From assembly GCA_965277595.1 (NCBI GenBank), contig CBDIDH010000001.1, forward strand, positions 930,001 through 994,000: a stretch of 64,000 nucleotides of DNA, written 5' to 3'. Source of the DNA: CBDIDH01 sp965277595 (GTDB lineage Bacteria; Planctomycetota; Planctomycetia; Isosphaerales; Isosphaeraceae). The position numbers were made by a program, and so were the translations under genes. Shown here piece after piece: positions 10,074-19,364 of the stretch (the stretch's first letter is position 1; every line of letters begins with the position of its first letter). Below the pieces are notes generated by a model. It did no database searches. It was not told the origin of the DNA and worked only from the letters and a program-made list of their open reading frames with translations.

Positions 10074-10167
10074 GGGCGGCCCGGTGTTCCCGACCCGCGA
10101 CCCACGTCGAGTCTTCCCCCCCCGGGGACACGACGTCAAGCCACGGGCCGGGAACGCCGGACCGCCC
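10074..10167. repeat. Hairpin element A
   Basis: The 19-base arms at 10074-10092 and 10149-10167 pair, with the two differences being G-U compatible. An inner stem ACGTCG/CGACGT flanks a C-rich loop, CTTCCCCCCCCGGGGA. The C-rich apex is shared with elements B and C downstream. Confidence 0.75.
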
Positions 10168-10260
10168 TTTTGGAACCTACCTACCCGTTGTCTCGATCGC
10201 CGTCAACGCCGGGCGGCCTTCGTCCGGACGTTTTGTCGTCTACCTCCCACCCGACGGCCC

Positions 10261-10334
10261 GGTGATCCCCGCCTGCCGCGGAGCCCGTGCCTTCCCCCCG
10301 GAAGCACGAGTCTCCTTGCCAGGCGGGGATCACC
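10261..10334. repeat. Hairpin element B
   Basis: A perfect 15-base inverted repeat (GGTGATCCCCGCCTG at 10261-10275 and its complement at 10320-10334) encloses an inner hairpin, CGTGCCTTCC / GGAAGCACG, capped by CCCC. The apex matches that of elements A and C. Confidence 0.8.
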
Positions 10335-10387
10335 AGACCGGGATGGGGATCATTCTCTGGGAACCGGTACGGTTCATCTGTTGCGTC

Positions 10388-10479
10388 GTGACGGCCCGGT
10401 GGACCCAACCCTCAACCCGCCACAAGCTTTCCCCCCGGAATCCCGGGTGGGAAGAGGGTCGGGTCCACCCGGCCGTCAC
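10388..10479. repeat. Hairpin element C
   Basis: The 19-base arms at 10388-10406 and 10461-10479 pair with one mismatch. The loop contains CTTTCCCCCCGGAA, closely matching the apex of element B. There is no T-run, so it is not a simple intrinsic terminator. Confidence 0.8.
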
Positions 10480-10881
10480 TCCGAACCTGACAACAGCCTT
10501 ATCGTTTCGTCAAAATCGTCGCCCTGCCGTGATGTCGTTCAAATCGCGTGATCTCGACTGTGGAAATCTCTTCAAACTAGGTCATCAGCGAAACGTTTGG
10601 TGAAGACTGTCACTTTCCCACCACTCACCCAATCAGCCTTACGTTTGCTCACGCGGCATGGCGTCATCAAAGACTCAAAATTCTCAATCATGCCTCGGAA
10701 CAACACCCATGCCGGACAATCCTTGGCGCAAACCCTCGTTCTGAAGGGGTTCTCGATGAACCTTCAGAGACGGGTTGAGGTCAAAAACAACAGTGAGAGT
10801 CGAAAGAGGAATTCGGAGTTGTCGGGCGAGAGAGAAACCCAGCAATCCGGGCCGGAATGGCATACCTGAAGAAAGAACGGA

Positions 10882-11241
10882 TCAGCACCGCCAGACGATG
10901 AGGACCGGAAACATCAGGGTCGAGACGCCTTCGCCGGGAGAGAGGGGTCGGTGGGCGTGGCGCCGACTTCGGATCGTTTCAAGGTCAAGAATAGTGAACC
11001 CAGGAGACTTTGCTTCCCGATCAGTCTCGTCGCCTTCGAGCATGGCCTTTTCACTAACAACAAGATTGTAGTCAGTCTGGAAAGAATTCAAGGCGAGAGG
11101 ACAGGGTTCCGCCACCTTCAGAATGCGAGGCTCCGCCCCGATTCGATGCATGGTCATCGATTCACGAGACGAGGTTGGGGCAAGGTCGGAATGACTGAAC
11201 AGCGTGGCCAGTAGGGTGATAATGTAAGGAAGGGCTTGCAT
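10882..11241 (-). CDS. Hypothetical small protein with a possible signal peptide
   Basis: This frame of about 119 residues is read from an ATG at 11241; an upstream start at 11292 would add 17 residues. The N terminus (MQALPYIITLLATLF) could be a short signal peptide or anchor. The rest is polar, without a recognised domain. No clear ribosome-binding site precedes it and the surroundings are gene-poor, so it may be spurious. Confidence 0.35.
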   Translation of the reverse strand: MQALPYIITLLATLFSHSDLAPTSSRESMTMHRIGAEPRILKVAEPCPLALNSFQTDYNLVVSEKAMLEGDETDREAKSPGFTILDLETIRSRRHAHRPLSPGEGVSTLMFPVLIVWRC

Positions 11242-11363
11242 CGGCCGATGATAAATACCTAATCCGGTTCGCTGGTTCCGACTTTCGAACATTATCGATC
11301 GTTACGTCGGTTTGGCAAGAACGTTTTTCAGAAATTTGCTTCGCGTCACGTTGCGTCAACGAC

Positions 11364-12332
11364 TTACGAGGAGAGGCTCGACGCCGACTCGGTGACGATT
11401 GAGAGAACCTGCCCCATGGGAACGTGCACTCTTGAATCAAAATCGTCGCGAAGCCGGAGCCCGTCTTCAAGGTCGATATCGACCAGTCGGCCGCGCGCCT
11501 CGCCCGAGGGGGTCGAGACGCAGACGCGACGGCCAAGATGCTCGCTGAGGTCACGCCATCGAGCGACAAGCGATTCGTATCGGTCGGGCGAGGTCGGATC
11601 ATACCGCGCATCGAGCCGACCAATTAGGTCGCGAACCAGGTCGGATCGATCCACGGGACGATCGTTGAGGATCTGGACCGACGTGGCCGACTCGCGGAGA
11701 TCCTCGGGAAAGTCTTCTATTGATAGATTAACATTCAAACCAATTCCAATGACCGCCCCGGCGCCTCGTTCGACGAGAATGCCCGCGATTTTTCGGCCGT
11801 TGACCCGAACGTCGTTGGGCCACTTGATCGCCGCGCGCCGGCCCGTCCAGGCGGTGACGACCTCGGCCACGGCGACCGCGCCAAGCGCCGTGAGCCAGGC
11901 GGGTTCGGCCGTCGGCCCGGTCGGGAAGAGAAGGACGGACATCAGCACCGACGACCCAGGCCGGGCCGACCAGGTCCGGCCGCGTCGACCGCGACCGGCG
12001 GATTGTCCCTCGGCCAGAACCACCAGGCCGTCGTTCGCGGCCGACGCCGAGGCGCGCGCCGCGAGGTCGTTCGTGCTCGACACCCGGTTCCAGACGGCGA
12101 TCCGACGGCCGATGCGTCGGGTCTCAAGCCGATGCTCGATCTGGTCCGGGCAGAGCCTCTGGGCCGGTCCTCGATAGGCGAGGCCGAGGTAAGGATGATG
12201 CTCGATCGAAAATCCAAAGGCCCGCAACGCTTCCAGGTCAAGAAGGACGCGGTCTCGGCAAGAACCGAGGGAATCGAGCGAAACGAAGCCACCTTCGGCC
12301 TTGCGAAGCTGCCAGAGCAGGTCAATGTTCAC
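11364..12332 (-). CDS. birA: Biotin--[acetyl-CoA-carboxylase] ligase, BirA type
   Basis: This 322-residue protein activates biotin as biotinyl-AMP and attaches it to the lysine of biotin carboxyl carrier protein. The biotin/AMP loop GRGRRGRTW is at residues 113-121, KWPND at 170-174 and GRKIAGIL at 179-186; all are diagnostic. Residues 1-60 look like a winged-helix DNA-binding domain, as in class II BirA, so it may also repress biotin genes. The C-terminal domain (about 270-322) is present. The start is GTG, overlapping the nadC stop as GTGA, which indicates translational coupling. It is the last gene of the leftward uvrB-nadC-birA run. Identification is firm; the repressor role is inference. 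Confidence 0.95.
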   Translation of the reverse strand: MNIDLLWQLRKAEGGFVSLDSLGSCRDRVLLDLEALRAFGFSIEHHPYLGLAYRGPAQRLCPDQIEHRLETRRIGRRIAVWNRVSSTNDLAARASASAANDGLVVLAEGQSAGRGRRGRTWSARPGSSVLMSVLLFPTGPTAEPAWLTALGAVAVAEVVTAWTGRRAAIKWPNDVRVNGRKIAGILVERGAGAVIGIGLNVNLSIEDFPEDLRESATSVQILNDRPVDRSDLVRDLIGRLDARYDPTSPDRYESLVARWRDLSEHLGRRVCVSTPSGEARGRLVDIDLEDGLRLRDDFDSRVHVPMGQVLSIVTESASSLSS

Positions 12333-13216
12333 GGCGCGGGGGACCTGTCAAAATCCAGGCCGATATCGAGCGCGGGGGCTGAGTGCGTCAAGGCGCCGAC
12401 GCTGATCCGATCCACGCCCGTTCTCGCCAGGGCGCCGACGGTCGAGAGCGTGATGCCCCCCGAGGCTTCGAGCTTGACCTGTGGGGCGCGCTCGTCGCGT
12501 CTGCGGACGGCCTCGGCCAGGCCGTCGCGGTCGATGTTGTCGACAAGAATGATGTTCGGCCCGCATTCGAGCGCCCGGTCAAGCTGATCGAGTGAATCGA
12601 CCTCGACCTCGACCACGGTTCCCGCCGGAGTTTTCTCACGCGCCGAGGCCACCGCCACGCCGATCGGATCGCCCGAGTCGGCCAGCCAGGCGAGATGATT
12701 ATCCTTGATCAGGACCGCGTCAAAGAGCCCGAATCGGTGGTTCATGCCCCCGCCGCAACGGACCGCGTATTTTTCCAACGCTCGCCACCCAGGGGTCGTC
12801 TTGCGCGTGTCGAGAATCACGGCACTGGTCCCGGTGACCTCGGCGACGAACCGGGCCGTCAGCGTGGCGATTCCGCTCAGGCGCTGCAAGAAGTTCAGGG
12901 CGGTTCGTTCCATCGCGAGTAGCGATCGCATCGAGCCGGAAACGCTGGCCATCGCTGTCCCCGGCGCGACCGGATCGCCATCGTTGAGAAAGACCGCCAG
13001 ATCCAGGCCGAACCTGCGGGCAACCTCTTCGAGAACCGGGCGGCCGGCGATGACGCCCGACGATCGCGCGACGAATCGGGCTGATCCGCGGGCCTCTTCG
13101 GGAATCGTCGCCACGGAGGTCAGGTCCTCCGCGTCTCTCAGATCCTCGCGACAGGCCATCGAGATGAGGGCATCGGCGTTGAGCCAGGCGGCGAAGTCAA
13201 ACTCGACGGAGTTCAT
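12329..13216 (-). CDS. nadC: Nicotinate-nucleotide pyrophosphorylase (QPRTase)
   Basis: This 295-residue enzyme converts quinolinate and PRPP to nicotinate mononucleotide, CO2 and PPi in de novo NAD synthesis. Visible family motifs are ERTALNFLQRLSGIAT, LDTRKTTPG and HRFGL-D-LIKDNH, which supply the substrate-binding Arg, His and Lys residues, and an EVEVDS barrel strand. The C-terminal EASGGI and GVDRISVGALTHS motifs also fit. Length is normal. It begins at an ATG 26 bases after the uvrB stop and overlaps birA by four bases. nadA and nadB are not in the window. Confidence 0.96.
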   Translation of the reverse strand: MNSVEFDFAAWLNADALISMACREDLRDAEDLTSVATIPEEARGSARFVARSSGVIAGRPVLEEVARRFGLDLAVFLNDGDPVAPGTAMASVSGSMRSLLAMERTALNFLQRLSGIATLTARFVAEVTGTSAVILDTRKTTPGWRALEKYAVRCGGGMNHRFGLFDAVLIKDNHLAWLADSGDPIGVAVASAREKTPAGTVVEVEVDSLDQLDRALECGPNIILVDNIDRDGLAEAVRRRDERAPQVKLEASGGITLSTVGALARTGVDRISVGALTHSAPALDIGLDFDRSPAP

Positions 13217-13242
13217 GGGAATAAATGTCCGGATTCCACGGT

Positions 13243-15312
13243 TCAGGTCGGCTTGGGCCGGGACCGCCCGCGCTTGCCGCCGGCCCTGGCCTTGGCGCGG
13301 GCACTCGTGCCCTGGGGAGACGCTGACGAGCGGATCGGACCCCCGTCGTTGGCGGATCGAAGCTGCATGATCCGGTCGCGAAGGGCCGCCGCGCGTTCGA
13401 ATTCGAGCGACTCGGCGGCCTTGAGCATCTCGGCTTCCAGTTCGTTGAGGAATTCCTCGGTCGCCTCGGTCGCCTCGTCGCGGCCGACGGCGCGCGCGAC
13501 CTCGGCCTTGGCCTGGATCTCTTCCTCGATCCCGCGTCGGATCGCCTTGACGATCCCTTCGGGGGTGATGCCGTGCTCGGCATTATAAGCAAGCTGAAGC
13601 GCCCGCCGCCGGTTGGTCTCGTCAAGCGCCCGTTGCATCGAGTTCGTGACCTTGTCGGCGTAGAGCACGACCTCGGCGTTGATGTGGCGGGCCGATCGAC
13701 CGATGGTCTGGATCAAAGAGGTTTCGCTTCGGAGAAAGCCTTCTTTATCCGCGTCGAGAATGCAGACGAGCGAGACCTCGGGAAGGTCGAGACCCTCGCG
13801 CAAGAGGTTGACGCCGACGAGCGTATCAAAGGCCCCTTCGCGCAGCTCGCGAAGAATCGTCATCCGCTCGATCGCGTCGAGTTCCGAGTGAAGCCACTTG
13901 CTCCGTAGCCCTTGCTCCTTGAGGTAGCGTGTCAGGTCTTCGGCGAGGCGTTTGGTCAGCGTCGTGATCAAAACGCGTTCGCCCTTGTCGGCGCGTTTCT
14001 TGACCTCGACGAGAAGCGAGGGAACCTGGCCGCGCGCCGGCTCGACACGGACGACCGGATCAATCAGGCCGGTTGGCCGGATGACCTGTTCAACGACCTC
14101 GCCGCCGGACATCGTGATCTCGTAATCGCCAGGGGTCGCGGAGACGTAAACCCGCTGGCCGAGCTTCTTTTCCCACTCGTCGAACCGGAGCGGCCGGTTA
14201 TCCAGGGCACTCGGGAGCCGGAAACCATGCTCGACGAGCGTGCTCTTGCGGCTAAAATCGCCCGCGAACATGCCCCGAATCTGCGGAATCGAGACATGAG
14301 ACTCGTCGATGAACAGCAGCGAGTTATCGGGAAAGAAATCCAGGAGCGTGTTCGGCGTTTCGCCCGGTTTGCGCCCCGAAAGGTGTCGGCTGTAGTTCTC
14401 GATCCCCGAGCAATAGCCGACCTCCAGAAGCATCTCCATGTCGTACCGCGTTCGCGCCGCGAGACGCTGGGCTTCGAGCAGTTTCCCCTGATCCTTCATG
14501 ATTTTGAGACGTTCATCAAGCTCGGCCTGAATCGATTCGACGGCCCCCTTGATCCGCTCCTCGGGAAGGACGAAGTGCTTGGCCGGATAGACGTACATCT
14601 CCTGTTTCTTTTCAATCACGGCGCCTGTCAGGGGGTCGATCACCGCGAGCGTCTCGACCTCGTCGCCGAAGAGTTCGATTCGAAAGGCGATCTCTTCATA
14701 CGCCGGCCAGAGTTCGACCACGTCGCCCCGAACCCGGAACTTGCCGCGCTCGAAGCTCACATCATTGCGCTCATATTGAATATCAACAAACTTCAAGAGC
14801 ACGGCATCGCGGTCGACGAACTCGCCGACCTTGAGGCGGACCATCATCTTGCGGTAGTCGTCGGGCGAGCCGAGACCGTAGATGCACGAAACGCTCGCGA
14901 CGACGATCACGTCGTTCCGGCTCACGAGGGCACTCGTCGAGGCAAGCCGGAGGCGCTCGATCTCCTCGTTGATCGAGGCGTCTTTCTCGATGTAAATGTC
15001 GCGCTGGGGAATGTAGGCTTCGGGCTGATAGTAGTCGTAATAGCTGACGAAGTAGCGGACGGCGTTGTGCGGGAAAAACTCCTTGAATTCGCCGTAAAGC
15101 TGCGCCGCGAGCGTCTTGTTGTGCGAGAGCACCAGGGCAGGGCGGTTGGACCGGGCGATGACGTTGGCCATCGTGAAGGTCTTGCCCGATCCGGTGACGC
15201 CGAGCAAGGTCTGATGCGGCCGGTTCTGGCGCGTGCCCTCGACAAGCTGATCGATCGCCCTCGGCTGGTCTCCGGCGGCCTGATACGGCGCCACCAACTG
15301 AAATTCAGGCAT
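13243..15312 (-). CDS. uvrB: UvrABC excinuclease subunit B
   Basis: This 689-residue protein is the damage-verifying helicase of nucleotide excision repair; it loads with UvrA and recruits UvrC. The Walker A GVTGSGKT is near residues 39-46. A beta-hairpin region YYDYYQPEAYIP near 92-103, a DEAD-like IDESH, and helicase motifs V-VI (GVNLLREGLDLPEVSLV, QTIGRSARH) are intact. A C-terminal UVR motif (about 610-650) that binds UvrC is present. The tail is basic and rich in Gly, Arg and Ser. It starts at an ATG five bases after the stop of the upstream comEA-like gene and is followed closely by nadC. Confidence 0.98.
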   Translation of the reverse strand: MPEFQLVAPYQAAGDQPRAIDQLVEGTRQNRPHQTLLGVTGSGKTFTMANVIARSNRPALVLSHNKTLAAQLYGEFKEFFPHNAVRYFVSYYDYYQPEAYIPQRDIYIEKDASINEEIERLRLASTSALVSRNDVIVVASVSCIYGLGSPDDYRKMMVRLKVGEFVDRDAVLLKFVDIQYERNDVSFERGKFRVRGDVVELWPAYEEIAFRIELFGDEVETLAVIDPLTGAVIEKKQEMYVYPAKHFVLPEERIKGAVESIQAELDERLKIMKDQGKLLEAQRLAARTRYDMEMLLEVGYCSGIENYSRHLSGRKPGETPNTLLDFFPDNSLLFIDESHVSIPQIRGMFAGDFSRKSTLVEHGFRLPSALDNRPLRFDEWEKKLGQRVYVSATPGDYEITMSGGEVVEQVIRPTGLIDPVVRVEPARGQVPSLLVEVKKRADKGERVLITTLTKRLAEDLTRYLKEQGLRSKWLHSELDAIERMTILRELREGAFDTLVGVNLLREGLDLPEVSLVCILDADKEGFLRSETSLIQTIGRSARHINAEVVLYADKVTNSMQRALDETNRRRALQLAYNAEHGITPEGIVKAIRRGIEEEIQAKAEVARAVGRDEATEATEEFLNELEAEMLKAAESLEFERAAALRDRIMQLRSANDGGPIRSSASPQGTSARAKARAGGKRGRSRPKPT

Positions 15313-15317
15313 GATAA

Positions 15318-15704
15318 TTACCGGCTCGGGACCCTGGTTGCCAGTGAATCCGCGGCGATCGAGAACTTTGGCCCGAAGTCGAGAAAGGGGCGGAGTCCGC
15401 TGGCCGTCACCGGACCGATTCCGCGCACCCTCGCGTCGAAATCGTCAAGCGACCGGAAGGGCTTCCGTTCCCGTTCCTCGATGATCCGCGCGACCAGAAC
15501 CGGGCCGAGCCTGGGCAAGGTTCGTAAAACCTCCGGCGGAGCCGAGTTCGCGTCGATGACAAGGCCGGAGTCGATCGCCGATCCGCGCTCGTCCGATCGC
15601 GCCTGGATCGCCAGAAGGAACGCAAAGGCTAGACCCAGGAGCGTCAGGAAACGACGCGACGGGTGGCTCCATCCCCAGAGAGAACTCGGATGTTCCTGCG
15701 TCAG
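15318..15704 (-). CDS. ComEA-like helix-hairpin-helix protein
   Basis: The frame encodes a membrane helix (RFLTLLGLAFAFLLAI) followed by the typical ComEA domain: DANSAPPEVLRTLPRLGPVLVARII, then a second hairpin RGIGPVTASGL. ComEA-type proteins bind DNA at the cell surface during transformation, and some act in other DNA-linked roles. The start is unclear. An in-frame TAG lies near 15750, and between it and the membrane helix there is no ATG, GTG or TTG. The given 5' end is a CTG at 15704. A TTG at 15518 would drop both the anchor and half the domain. A rare start codon or loss of the start by mutation is possible. It ends five bases before uvrB. Confidence 0.6.
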   Translation of the reverse strand: MTQEHPSSLWGWSHPSRRFLTLLGLAFAFLLAIQARSDERGSAIDSGLVIDANSAPPEVLRTLPRLGPVLVARIIEERERKPFRSLDDFDARVRGIGPVTASGLRPFLDFGPKFSIAADSLATRVPSR

Positions 15705-15782
15705 CGCCGCGGACTCCCTTCGGGTTGCCTGGATCTTAGCCTTTTCAGTCTAGGCAACGCTCGGCGCCGTCTCAAGAGGGGA

Positions 15783-17933
15783 TTATTTGGGGACGATCGA
15801 CTTCTTCTTGAACGGAGAGACTTTCGGCTTGCCGATTTTGCGGATCGCGTCGTCGGCGGCCATGGCGTCGAGTCCCTGGCCGTTCACCTTGCGCCAGAGG
15901 TTCATGATGGCGAGCCGGGTCTCGTCGGTCGTGCCGATGACGGCGAGGATCTTGCAGGCATCCATGCGCACAAAGACGTCGGAGTGATCGAGATAGGGCA
16001 CGACCGCCGCCTGTGCCTCGGGACCCATCGCCTTGAGTGTCTCGGCGGCCTTGTGGCGGTTGCGTTGCTCGGGAAGCATCGCGGCGACGGCCTCCGCGGC
16101 GGCGGGGTCGTGGAGCTTTTTCAACGCGTCGAGGACCGCCCATCCCACGTTGAACTCAGTATCTTTCAACGCCTCGGTAAGCGCCTGGGTATTTTCTGGA
16201 CCTCCCCAGACGCCGAGCGCCTGCGCGGCATCGCCGCGAGCGAAGCCGTCGGGGTCGTGGAGCAGGGGTTCAATCGCCTTGGCGACTTCTTCACGGCGAG
16301 CCGGATCGGGCGGGGCCTCGCGGAGTCGCCGAAGCGCGTCCTTGCGACGATTCAGCGCGGGGGATTTGAGATCAAAGAGTACCTGGGCGACGAAATCCGA
16401 GGCGGCCGGACGCCTCGCGCCCCCTTGCAGCGGGGGAACCTTGAGAGTGATGGTCCGGCCGTTGACCTTCGTCACCTTGGCGAAGCTGATTCCATCCGCG
16501 AACGCCTGCGCGTCCTTGATCGGCCAGACGACGCAGATATCCACGTTTCCGCTGCCGTTGGATCGCCGACCGCCGTTGCCATTGCGGAAGGTCTGCGCAT
16601 GCGCATCGAGTTTTTCATAAAAGACGTCGCGAGTCTCCTGATCGACCAGGCCGTTGACGATGAGCTTGACCTGTTCTTCCGAATTCCCAGGCGCGGCGGG
16701 GGGAGGCGGCATGCTCGAAGGACCGGCGCCGGGGCCGCGGTTGAACCTTCGGAGCCTGCCGGGGAGCGGTGCGTTGTTTGCGAACCCGACCGATTGACTT
16801 TGCAAGGCGGCGAAGACACCCGGAAGGGATCGAACCCGGTTCATCTCCGAGGCGTGCCTGGCGTTGACTCGTTTGATCTCGGCGCCGAAGCTGGCGTTGA
16901 GAGAGAGTTGTTCCATGAACCCGGCCTTGTTCATGGCGTCGCCGAGCTCGCCCCCCTGGAATTGATGAACCTCGTCGAGATGGTTCGTGAGCTCGAAGAA
17001 GCGGTGCGAGGCCGCCTGCGCGGAAGGGACGTCGGTCACGCCTTGAAGGAGATCACAGATCTCGTCGGTCGTTCGAATCACGTCCGCGGCTCTTGACTCC
17101 ATGCGATCGCCCTGAGCACCCGGCGCGACGATGCCCCGAGCCATCTGGTCGCGCTGCTGGGCTTTCAAGGCGGCCTGGCGGGCCGCGTTGATCGCGGGCA
17201 GGAAGAGGGCGACGCCGAAGAAGACAAGAAAGATCGCCAGGCCGGACACATAGAGCAAGAACCACCTCTTCATGGCGTCCCATCGGGTGGCGACATAATA
17301 GAGAGTGTAAAAGGGTACGAAGATGTTCAACAAGCCACAGGCCGCGCTCTCCAGAAACGGCACGACGAGAATTCCGATTGATCCCGCCATTATCATGACC
17401 AGGGACACAAGAAAGGCGATGACCGTCAGGGCCACGAACATGACCTTGCTGAACATCGCCCCGATGACCAGGATCAGGAAGGCGCCGCCGAGGGCGAGGT
17501 AAGCCCAGCTCGGAATGTTCTCGAAAAAGGAGCCTGACGACTTCTTTTTCTTCCTGGACGTGGTGCCCGAGCCTGGCTTCACGGTTTGTCTTGGGATGAA
17601 TTCCTCATCCTCGTCGACGTCGGGCAACGTGCGAGACGGTTCGGGTTTGTCGTCGAATCCGTAGGGGTCGTCGTCGGTGTAATAGGGATCAAAGGCGGAT
17701 GCCGCGGGTTTGGCGGGCGCGGCCTTGGGCTTGGCCTTGGGCTTTGGCTTTGGTGCCGACGCATTATCGCCGAACGATTGGATCGCCTTCGCGGCGGGCG
17801 GGGTGCTGCTCACCCGCGGAGTCGGGATCACGAAGACGTGGTTGCACTTCTTGCACTTGCACTTCTTGCCGGCCAGGCTCCCGTCGACTTCGAATCGGTG
17901 GCCGCAGTTCTCGCAAGGAAAAGCGATCGTCAT
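15783..17933 (-). CDS. Zinc-ribbon, multi-pass membrane, HEAT-repeat protein
   Basis: This is a 716-residue protein. Residues 1-36 form a zinc ribbon (CENC...CKC-KKC). A long Lys/Pro/Ala-rich linker follows to about 150. Four or so hydrophobic helices lie at about 140-255 (ENIPSWAYLALGGAFLILVI onward). The central region includes an Asn/Gly-rich segment. The C-terminal HEAT-like repeats (about 525-700) have regular leucine-rich helix pairs. Similar zinc-ribbon proteins are common in planctomycetes, but this one is not tied to a known pathway. It begins with ATG at 17933, 163 bases from the cysteine desulfurase stop. Domain calls are good; function is unknown. Confidence 0.85.
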   Translation of the reverse strand: MTIAFPCENCGHRFEVDGSLAGKKCKCKKCNHVFVIPTPRVSSTPPAAKAIQSFGDNASAPKPKPKAKPKAAPAKPAASAFDPYYTDDDPYGFDDKPEPSRTLPDVDEDEEFIPRQTVKPGSGTTSRKKKKSSGSFFENIPSWAYLALGGAFLILVIGAMFSKVMFVALTVIAFLVSLVMIMAGSIGILVVPFLESAACGLLNIFVPFYTLYYVATRWDAMKRWFLLYVSGLAIFLVFFGVALFLPAINAARQAALKAQQRDQMARGIVAPGAQGDRMESRAADVIRTTDEICDLLQGVTDVPSAQAASHRFFELTNHLDEVHQFQGGELGDAMNKAGFMEQLSLNASFGAEIKRVNARHASEMNRVRSLPGVFAALQSQSVGFANNAPLPGRLRRFNRGPGAGPSSMPPPPAAPGNSEEQVKLIVNGLVDQETRDVFYEKLDAHAQTFRNGNGGRRSNGSGNVDICVVWPIKDAQAFADGISFAKVTKVNGRTITLKVPPLQGGARRPAASDFVAQVLFDLKSPALNRRKDALRRLREAPPDPARREEVAKAIEPLLHDPDGFARGDAAQALGVWGGPENTQALTEALKDTEFNVGWAVLDALKKLHDPAAAEAVAAMLPEQRNRHKAAETLKAMGPEAQAAVVPYLDHSDVFVRMDACKILAVIGTTDETRLAIMNLWRKVNGQGLDAMAADDAIRKIGKPKVSPFKKKSIVPK

Positions 17934-18095
17934 GGATCACTCCAGCCGACGATGAGGAAGGGGGGACGAACGCGTGAGTCGGACAAGGGATCATGAGTAT
18001 GCCGGAACATGGTAATCGGCAGGCCCTGCGTTGAAAAGACCTGGCGCATCAGGGTGTTCGTTCCGGCAACACTCATGGACGCGCGACTGGTTCTT

Positions 18096-19259
18096 TCAGA
18101 ACACGCCCGCGGTGATCTCGGTAAGTGCGCCGAGGAAAATGTCAATCTCTTCAGCCGTGTTGAAGGGACCTGGGCTGAGGCGGAGCGTACCGTCGGGAAA
18201 CGAGCCGAGGCGCTGGTGGCAGTACGGTGCGCAGTGCAGGCCGGGGCGGACGGCGATCTGAAAGGTCGTGTCCAGGATCGCGGCAAGCTGCTGGGGATGC
18301 AGGTCGTCGATGTACGCCTCGGGCACGACCAGCGAAAGCGCGCCGACATGAGTGCCAGGCTCCCAGCGCCCGGCGACTTTCCAGCCGTCGGCCGAGCCCT
18401 CGACCCAGTCGACGACCTTTTGCAGCAAATCGACCTCGTGGCGACGGTTCGCCTCCGGTCCGCGCTCGCTGACCCAGGCGATTCCCGCGGCCAGGCCGGC
18501 GACGCCGAGGACGTTGGGCGTTCCGCCTTCGAGAAAATAGGGCATGATCTCGGGCTGCGTCTCGGTCTTCGAATCGCCCCCCGTGCCCCCTTCGCGCCAG
18601 GCCCGGATCGTCACGCCCGGCCTGACATAAAGGGCACCCGTGCCCGTCGGCCCATATAATGACTTGTGGCCGGGAAAGGCCAGAAGGTCGATCGGCGTTT
18701 CCTTCAGGTTGATCGGCACGACCCCGGCCGACTGCGCCGCGTCCACCAGGAAGAGCGCCCCGGCCTCGCGCGCAATGGGCGCGATCGCCTCGATCGGCTG
18801 CACGGTGCCGAGGACGTTCGCGGCATGTGTCAGGGCGACGAGCCGGGTCTTTGGCGTGATCGCCTGGCGGACGTCTTCGGGATCGAGATAGCCGTCGCGC
18901 GAGGTGAGCCGGGTCAGGGAGATCACACCGTCTTTTTCGAGTTTTCGGAGCGGTCGGCTGACCGAGTTATGTTCCAGATCCGACGTGATCACATGATCGC
19001 CGGGTTGGATCACACCCTTGATCGCCATGTTGAGCGCATCGGTGCCATTGAGCGTGAAGACCCAGCGCTCGGGCGATTCACCCTGGAAAAACCGGTTCAG
19101 CGCCAGCCTTCCGTCGTCGAGCGTCCTCTCCGCTTCCATCGCCATCTTGTGCCCGGACCGGCCCGGGTTGGCCAGTGACGTCCGCGCAAATCGATCGAGC
19201 GTCTGATAGACAATTTCCGGCTTCGGAAAGCTGGTGGCGGCGTTGTCGAGGTAGATCAT
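18096..19259 (-). CDS. Cysteine desulfurase (aminotransferase class V)
   Basis: This enzyme of about 387 residues transfers sulfur from cysteine to its own cysteine as a persulfide. The N terminus MIYLDNAATSFPKP is typical, and the PLP lysine sits in FPGHKSLYGPTGTG. HNS (SDLEHNS) and the histidine stacking on PLP (ALTHAANVLG) are present. The C-terminal RPGLHCAPYCHQ segment carries the active-site cysteine region of the SufS-like group. The ATG at 19259 fits the family start; a GTG at 19277 would add six residues. It lies downstream of the ThiF/MoaD/ThrC-like genes on the same strand and could feed sulfur to that carrier, which is inference from position. Confidence 0.93.
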   Translation of the reverse strand: MIYLDNAATSFPKPEIVYQTLDRFARTSLANPGRSGHKMAMEAERTLDDGRLALNRFFQGESPERWVFTLNGTDALNMAIKGVIQPGDHVITSDLEHNSVSRPLRKLEKDGVISLTRLTSRDGYLDPEDVRQAITPKTRLVALTHAANVLGTVQPIEAIAPIAREAGALFLVDAAQSAGVVPINLKETPIDLLAFPGHKSLYGPTGTGALYVRPGVTIRAWREGGTGGDSKTETQPEIMPYFLEGGTPNVLGVAGLAAGIAWVSERGPEANRRHEVDLLQKVVDWVEGSADGWKVAGRWEPGTHVGALSLVVPEAYIDDLHPQQLAAILDTTFQIAVRPGLHCAPYCHQRLGSFPDGTLRLSPGPFNTAEEIDIFLGALTEITAGVF

Positions 19260-19313
19260 GGCAAGCGTTTCCGGCACGTAAACAGGATGCGGGATCGGGA
19301 AAAATCAATATAA

Positions 19314-19349
19314 GGGCAAAGGGCAAAGGGCAAAGGGCAAAAGGGCAAA
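19314..19349. repeat. Heptad tandem repeat GGGCAAA x5
   Basis: Five GGGCAAA units (the fourth followed by one extra A) sit between the cysteine desulfurase start and the four-helix-bundle gene. They resemble the short tandemly repeated heptamers known from cyanobacteria. Confidence 0.85.
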
Positions 19350-19364
19350 GACAGAAGAGGGGGC

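Larger units (their letters stand above)
9898..10881. other. Gene-poor region containing three hairpin elements
   Basis: About 980 bases hold no convincing gene. A 90-codon GTG-started frame at 10597-10869 has no recognisable domain. The notable content is three imperfect inverted-repeat elements (10074-10167, 10261-10334, 10388-10479), listed separately. Confidence 0.55.

Noticed and set aside
10597..10869. 90-codon rightward frame with GTG start
   Set aside because: No recognisable domain, no good ribosome-binding site, in a region dominated by hairpin elements.
13912..15753. 613-codon rightward open frame
   Set aside because: It lies antisense to uvrB, whose motifs are unmistakable; long antisense frames are expected at this GC content.
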